The notes under the pieces are model-generated. The model was not told the DNA's origin and made no database searches. It saw only the letters and a program-made list of their open reading frames with translations. A stretch of DNA of 64,000 nt from Lanius collurio (Eukaryota; Chordata; Aves; Passeriformes; Laniidae), in contig JACBWW010000012.1 in NCBI GenBank assembly GCA_020086605.1, positions 14,259,855 to 14,323,854 of the forward strand, written 5' to 3'. Shown piece by piece: positions 59,908 through 64,000 of the stretch; the first letter of the stretch is position 1; each line of letters begins with the position of its first letter. The translations under genes and the position numbers were made by a program.

Positions 59908-62880
59908 AACTTCAAGCAAAAGATAGTGGCATCTCCAGTTGTGCATTTTGTACCAGAGCAAATGGTTTCAAACTCCCAAGGACTCAGAGACCAAAGGTAC
60001 AATATATGTCTAACGCAAGTACCAGTGTTCTTTTTTTATACAGTTCCAAACTGTTTGTCTAAATATCTCTACTTTAAAATACCCTATTACCTTTTGGCAC
60101 CATTTGGCTTACACTCCTTTAAAACATAAACAAAACTTTGGCACAATATTTTTTTAAACTAGAACTGAACAAAGAAATCTTGTGATCAAAGGTATGGCAA
60201 GATGAGCCTATATATAAACCTGCTCTCTTCAGAAATTAATTTTGGTTTAACTGTAACATAACAGACTGGGCCCACTCTCCTTCAATTCCAAGGGAATGCC
60301 ACATCCAAGTGACTTGTTCTTTCTCCCAAGTTGGTTATGTCTGGCCCTTATAAGCATTAGTTTTCAGGTGTTATCTCCCTTCCCTTGCTTTCTTTAAAAG
60401 TTTAAGGTTTACAGACTTCCTTAAATAAGTTATATTTCAAAAGTACTAAATAAAAAGGAGTGAGTTATCTGAAGGACCTGCATTACCAAGTACTGAATCT
60501 GCTACTAAAATTCCTGCTGAAATAATTCTAAGAAAGGACAAGATTGCTTTATATGCTGAATACCCAAACCAGCCACACTGATTGCTGATAACATTTTGTC
60601 AAGCAAAAGGTTTGCAGAGAGCCACTGGCTTAACATGGCATAGAGAAAATCCTTTGGGAGTTCTAGTAGACAGCTCTGTCACCCACATTTGCTGTTCCCC
60701 AATGAAGAGGCACACACTCACTTTACCCTTCTCCAGGCCATTTCCCCTAGTTAAGAAGGTTACTCTGAATGCTTGTTTGGTTTGCAATCCACCTTCCAAA
60801 CCTTGCTTTTCCTCTCTGCACGTATGTGTGTTATGATACTGGGGCATTAACCTGAGAACATGCATGGAAAAGCAGAGCAAGGTTTGAATCTCATTTAAGT
60901 CTATTACTTTTTCATAAGCCCCTATGGGGCATCTGATGTTGGCATTGTATATTAGCACTACTTTTTTTTCATTGCATATAAAACACTCCATTTTATAAGC
61001 TACACTACCACTTTTCAATGAGATCAAGTGTGCTTAGCACTATCTATCACAAAGATAAGGAATTCTTTTGGGTAGCTAAATAGTAGTGTTTTTAAAACGA
61101 AAAAGCTCCCCAACACATGAGGGTCAAACACTCGAGGTTCAGTTTGCAAGCAAATCTCACTAAATTATGAGTTAAACAGACAGTAACTTAGAAAGAGTTC
61201 AAGTCATTCCTCTTCCTGACTGAGCTGGGCTGGAGGGTTGTGCAATGGCTCCATTCAAAACAGCAACGGGCAGCTTCAGTGTCTGCCACCTTCCACATGG
61301 TGCAGGCTGGGGGGGGCAAAAAGTTCCTCCAGTTCAACACAATCCTGACTGCACACTTCACTTTTTTTTAATGCCTGGAAAAACAACTCCCTTCTAGCCA
61401 CAGAGAAGGGCAAACCCCACAAGCATTTAAGCACAAGAGTATTTCTAGGACACTTCAACACTGTCAGCCACTCTGGTTAAAGTATTAAGAGACTTGGCAT
61501 TTTCATTAAGATACGATAGGATAAATGCAAGGACACTGCAGACAAAATATTAAAGCTTTTAAAACCAGTTTTCTTTGGTATCTACATCTTGCAGGCTATT
61601 AGTTTTCACAGCCCAAGCTGCAAATAATTCTTGGGCTGAATAATACAAGACAACCATGGACACCTGTCACAACTGTAGGCCACTCCTAAGAAGGAAGGCA
61701 GAATTTGCAAAACTTGAAGGCAAACTAGCTTTCTCTCATACACATTTTGTGTGGCCACAGAAATTTAATGACAGACATCTGTATAAAAGATTATCCTTTC
61801 AAGACTGTTTTTAAACCATGCCATCCTAAGATTAAGCCTAAGTGAAACACACTGCTTTGAAGAGTCTGCTTCCTTGAGGCTTTGGCTGAAAGGGAGCACA
61901 GTTGTTTTATCCCATTTAATTTAGGTGTTTTTCCTCATCCTTCTTTTGAAAGAGGTTTTGCCATCTCATTAATCTTTCTTGTCTCTTTCTGGTCCTTTAG
62001 TTTAAGCCTCCTCTAAAGTGGCAGCTCTCTCTGTCTGCACACATCATCGGTATTTCTACAAAACCCAGAAAGTTAACACTCCTTGGAGGGGAAAAGCAGC
62101 AAGAAGGAAAGTGCACCTTGTGATTTCTCACAAACTTGTAAAGAGCCTTTCAACCTCAGGTCACTTTTGTGCATGGTGGCTGGCAGAGAGATGAACCCTT
62201 TCCTTGGAGGATGGTTAAGGCTCTTCAGACTTTTTGACAACGATCATGTTTACATTTTAGAGATCTTCTCTTGCAAACAGTAAGGTAAATCCCACAGCAT
62301 TTCCAAACCCAAGTGTACTGACACATGAGTTTTTGCATTGCAGAAGAGCCCTGTTTCCCACTTTAAACAGTTCTTCTTTGCCAACATCAGAGGGGTGAAG
62401 CTACAGGTCTGTAGAGACCATATCTGCATGAACAGCTAAACCAGAATGCAAGAAATTAAAGAATAAAACCAAATCCTTCCAGGGATTCAAAGTCACATTT
62501 TGCTAAAGAGATCTCTATTCTCCCCAAAAGTTTCTGCTTCTCAGAACACCTGTTTTTATATCCCCAAAAGGGCAAACTTCCCCTGCCTCCAAGCTTTTAA
62601 GGATCATACACATTAATTTTACACAGAATTCTTTGGTACTGCCCTGGGAAAAAAACCAGCAAAGTTTCACTTTGATGAAGTTTGCCTTTAGCTGGTACTG
62701 GTAATTCTTCACTTGGATCTGTAGCCAGAGATCCTGCAGCAGGGGAGTTACAGGCCTACCCCACCCACCCTAAAAGCTACAGTAGACATTCCCAAAATCT
62801 TCAGTCCAGCTCTTTGGGGAAGCCAGAAGATGAAAGAAAAAAAAAAATCGCCACTGATAGAATTATTGCAATCCTCTCTA

Positions 62881-62916
62881 AACAAAAAAAAACCAACCAA
62901 AACAAAGCAAAACAAC
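62881..62916 (-). repeat. A/C low-complexity tract
   Basis: AACAAAAAAAAACCAACCAAAACAAAGC-type sequence, similar in composition to the tracts at 58609 and 63548. Confidence 0.85.
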
Positions 62917-63547
62917 TGATGACTTCTCCAAAACACACCCTGAATCTCCAAAGCTGTGCTTATTTCTTACTTTTGGAAAAAGGTACCACTTTTGTTCTAA
63001 CAAAATCAAGTATTATTCCCTTAAAGTCTCTCTATGAGGAGGGGCAACAAATGCTAGCACAAGAAAGTAAATCAAAAGGGTTTGATTTTCCCTGTTTCAG
63101 TGCTCCTCGTAACCTCTTCTGTTAGCCAGATAAGGGCACTGATAAAAAGGAACAGTAACTTTTTTCAAACTAATTTTGGTTTCAGGTGAAAAGGGGTAAA
63201 AATGAAATTCTCACTGACAGGATACATTAAAGGAAGCCTTGCTTTTTATCTTAACTTTACAATGACTGCACTAAGCCACTAAAATGAACAATTTGGTTTA
63301 AACTTAAAGATTTTTTGTGCATTTTCATCAGCTTCACTTTGTGCTGTTAAATTACTGTGTTTTAGTAAAAAAATACACAGAAATGCCAAAAAGATGCAAA
63401 CTTGCTCTTCCTGGCAAGTGACTCCCACTCACTTTCACAAAACGGTCAAAGTTGTCTGGGAACAAGATGCTGTGCTCACCAGTAATTCAAACACACTGAG
63501 GTATAAAAAGGAGAACAGGAAAAAGTTCTCTGCTGCAGCAGCAATTC

Positions 63548-63602
63548 AAAAAAAAAAAACCAAAAAAAAAACCAAACCAAAAAAACCCCCAAACCAACAA
63601 CA
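63548..63602 (-). repeat. A/C low-complexity tract
   Basis: A-runs broken by CC, then CCCCCAAACCAACAACAAC, on the + strand; U/G-rich in the minus-strand transcript. Confidence 0.9.
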
Positions 63603-63883
63603 ACTGTCCCTCCCCCTCCCATGTCCCCACCCCCAGAACTGCAGAATGGTCAAGAAGACAAATTCTCTACAAACACCTACTACCATTTTCTCCATTTAAA
63701 AAGTTACATAGCGCCTTTCCTGGCTTAGTCTAACAGAACTCAACACACAAACCACCTAATGTGCACAGCAACACTTGTTTGTGCATGAAACCCCATCGGG
63801 GGGAAAGAGGTAAAACGTTCTGAACTATGAGTATGTGGGGATGGGGAGAGGGGGCAAGAAACTGGGGAGGGAAGGGAGGACAA

Positions 63884-63891
63884 TGAGGTAG
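63884..63891 (-). promoter_or_regulatory. let-7 target site 3 (8-mer)
   Basis: TGAGGTAG on the + strand, giving CUACCUCA in the minus-strand RNA. Confidence 0.6.
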
Positions 63892-63962
63892 ATAGAATTC
63901 AATTTTACAGGCTCTCTCCCTGCAGAAAAGGTAAGTACATTCATCTGTAAAAAAATTAAAGA

Positions 63963-63989
63963 TGAGGTAGGTTTGAATTAACGTTGTAT
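63963..63989 (-). promoter_or_regulatory. let-7 target site 4 with 3' pairing
   Basis: TGAGGTAG at 63963-63970 is followed at 63983-63989 by GTTGTAT, identical to let-7 nucleotides 12-18. In the transcript the seed match is thus accompanied by 3' supplementary pairing, with a 12-nt target-side loop. This layout recalls the bulged let-7 sites of LIN-41 mRNAs. Confidence 0.6.
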
Positions 63990-64000
63990 TTTTTTCATTT

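Larger units (their letters stand above)
57695..64000 (-). other. Long 3' UTR of a convergent gene, candidate TRIM71 (LIN-41)
   Basis: The minus strand here has no credible coding exon over 6.3 kb. It ends in a convincing poly(A) site and is U/G-rich like a long 3' UTR. Four 8-mer let-7 sites (CTACCTCA in the transcript) occur, in two pairs; about 0.1 would be expected by chance in this length. In mammals the gene next to CNOT10 on the 3' side is TRIM71, an E3 ligase/RNA-binding NHL protein. Its roughly 6-kb 3' UTR is the classic let-7 target. No protein sequence is in the window, and in mammals TRIM71 points the same way as CNOT10 rather than toward it. The assignment is therefore tentative; another let-7-regulated gene is possible. 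Two Pumilio-type UGUANAUA words also occur (59674-59681, 61579-61586). Confidence 0.5.

Noticed and set aside
63924..63940. CTGCAG-AAAAG-GTAAGT on the + strand, looking like a 5-nt exon
   Set aside because: A single chance combination of acceptor and donor motifs in what reads as a minus-strand 3' UTR, with no coding sequence to join.
1..64000. CRISPR arrays, operons, tRNA or rRNA genes
   Set aside because: No regularly spaced direct repeats, no tRNA-like cloverleaf with A/B boxes and no rRNA core that I could recognise. The window is vertebrate nuclear DNA.

Overview
The window is vertebrate nuclear DNA and almost certainly avian. It carries several fragments of CR1 LINEs with typical bird sequence, two LTR-like segments, an AT-rich background with one CpG island, and a multi-exon gene with compact bird-style introns. 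The species cannot be fixed from the sequence; a passerine is possible but unproven.

Only one protein-coding gene is complete here: CNOT10, subunit 10 of the CCR4-NOT mRNA deadenylase complex, on the + strand. I traced 19 coding exons from the ATG at 22332 (inside the CpG island at about 21930-22690) to the TGA at 54526-54528. They join in frame into 744 codons, the length I recall for mammalian CNOT10. Every intron but one is GT-AG; intron 13 uses a GC donor. A short 3' UTR ends at an AATAAA at 54647.

Region by region: 1-21900 is intergenic, with no recognisable gene, one small CR1 3' end, a probable solo LTR (10821-11525), a longer + strand CR1 tail (17085-17735) and two minus-strand CR1 tails (20738-21220, 21554-21861) just before the CpG island. 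22332-54528 is CNOT10. Its introns hold a CR1 tail (intron 1), a decayed CR1 ORF2 fragment (intron 9), a 203-bp direct duplication on either side of exon 13, and an LTR/leader-like segment (intron 13). 54680-57690 is intergenic, with G/T-rich low-complexity DNA and a small CpG-rich patch. From about 57690 to the window end, the minus strand reads as a long non-coding 3' UTR. It has a poly(A) signal followed by a GU-rich downstream element, and four 8-mer let-7 target sites in two pairs.

The let-7 sites and the neighbourhood make TRIM71 (LIN-41) the leading candidate for that convergent gene, because TRIM71 adjoins CNOT10 in mammals and is the classic let-7 target. Its coding part lies beyond the window, so this is inference. 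In mammals the two genes lie in tandem, so the convergent order seen here would be a rearrangement, if the gene really is TRIM71. I found no new enzymatic or defence system. The strongest unusual items are the let-7 site pairs, the GC-AG intron, and the duplicated block around exon 13.
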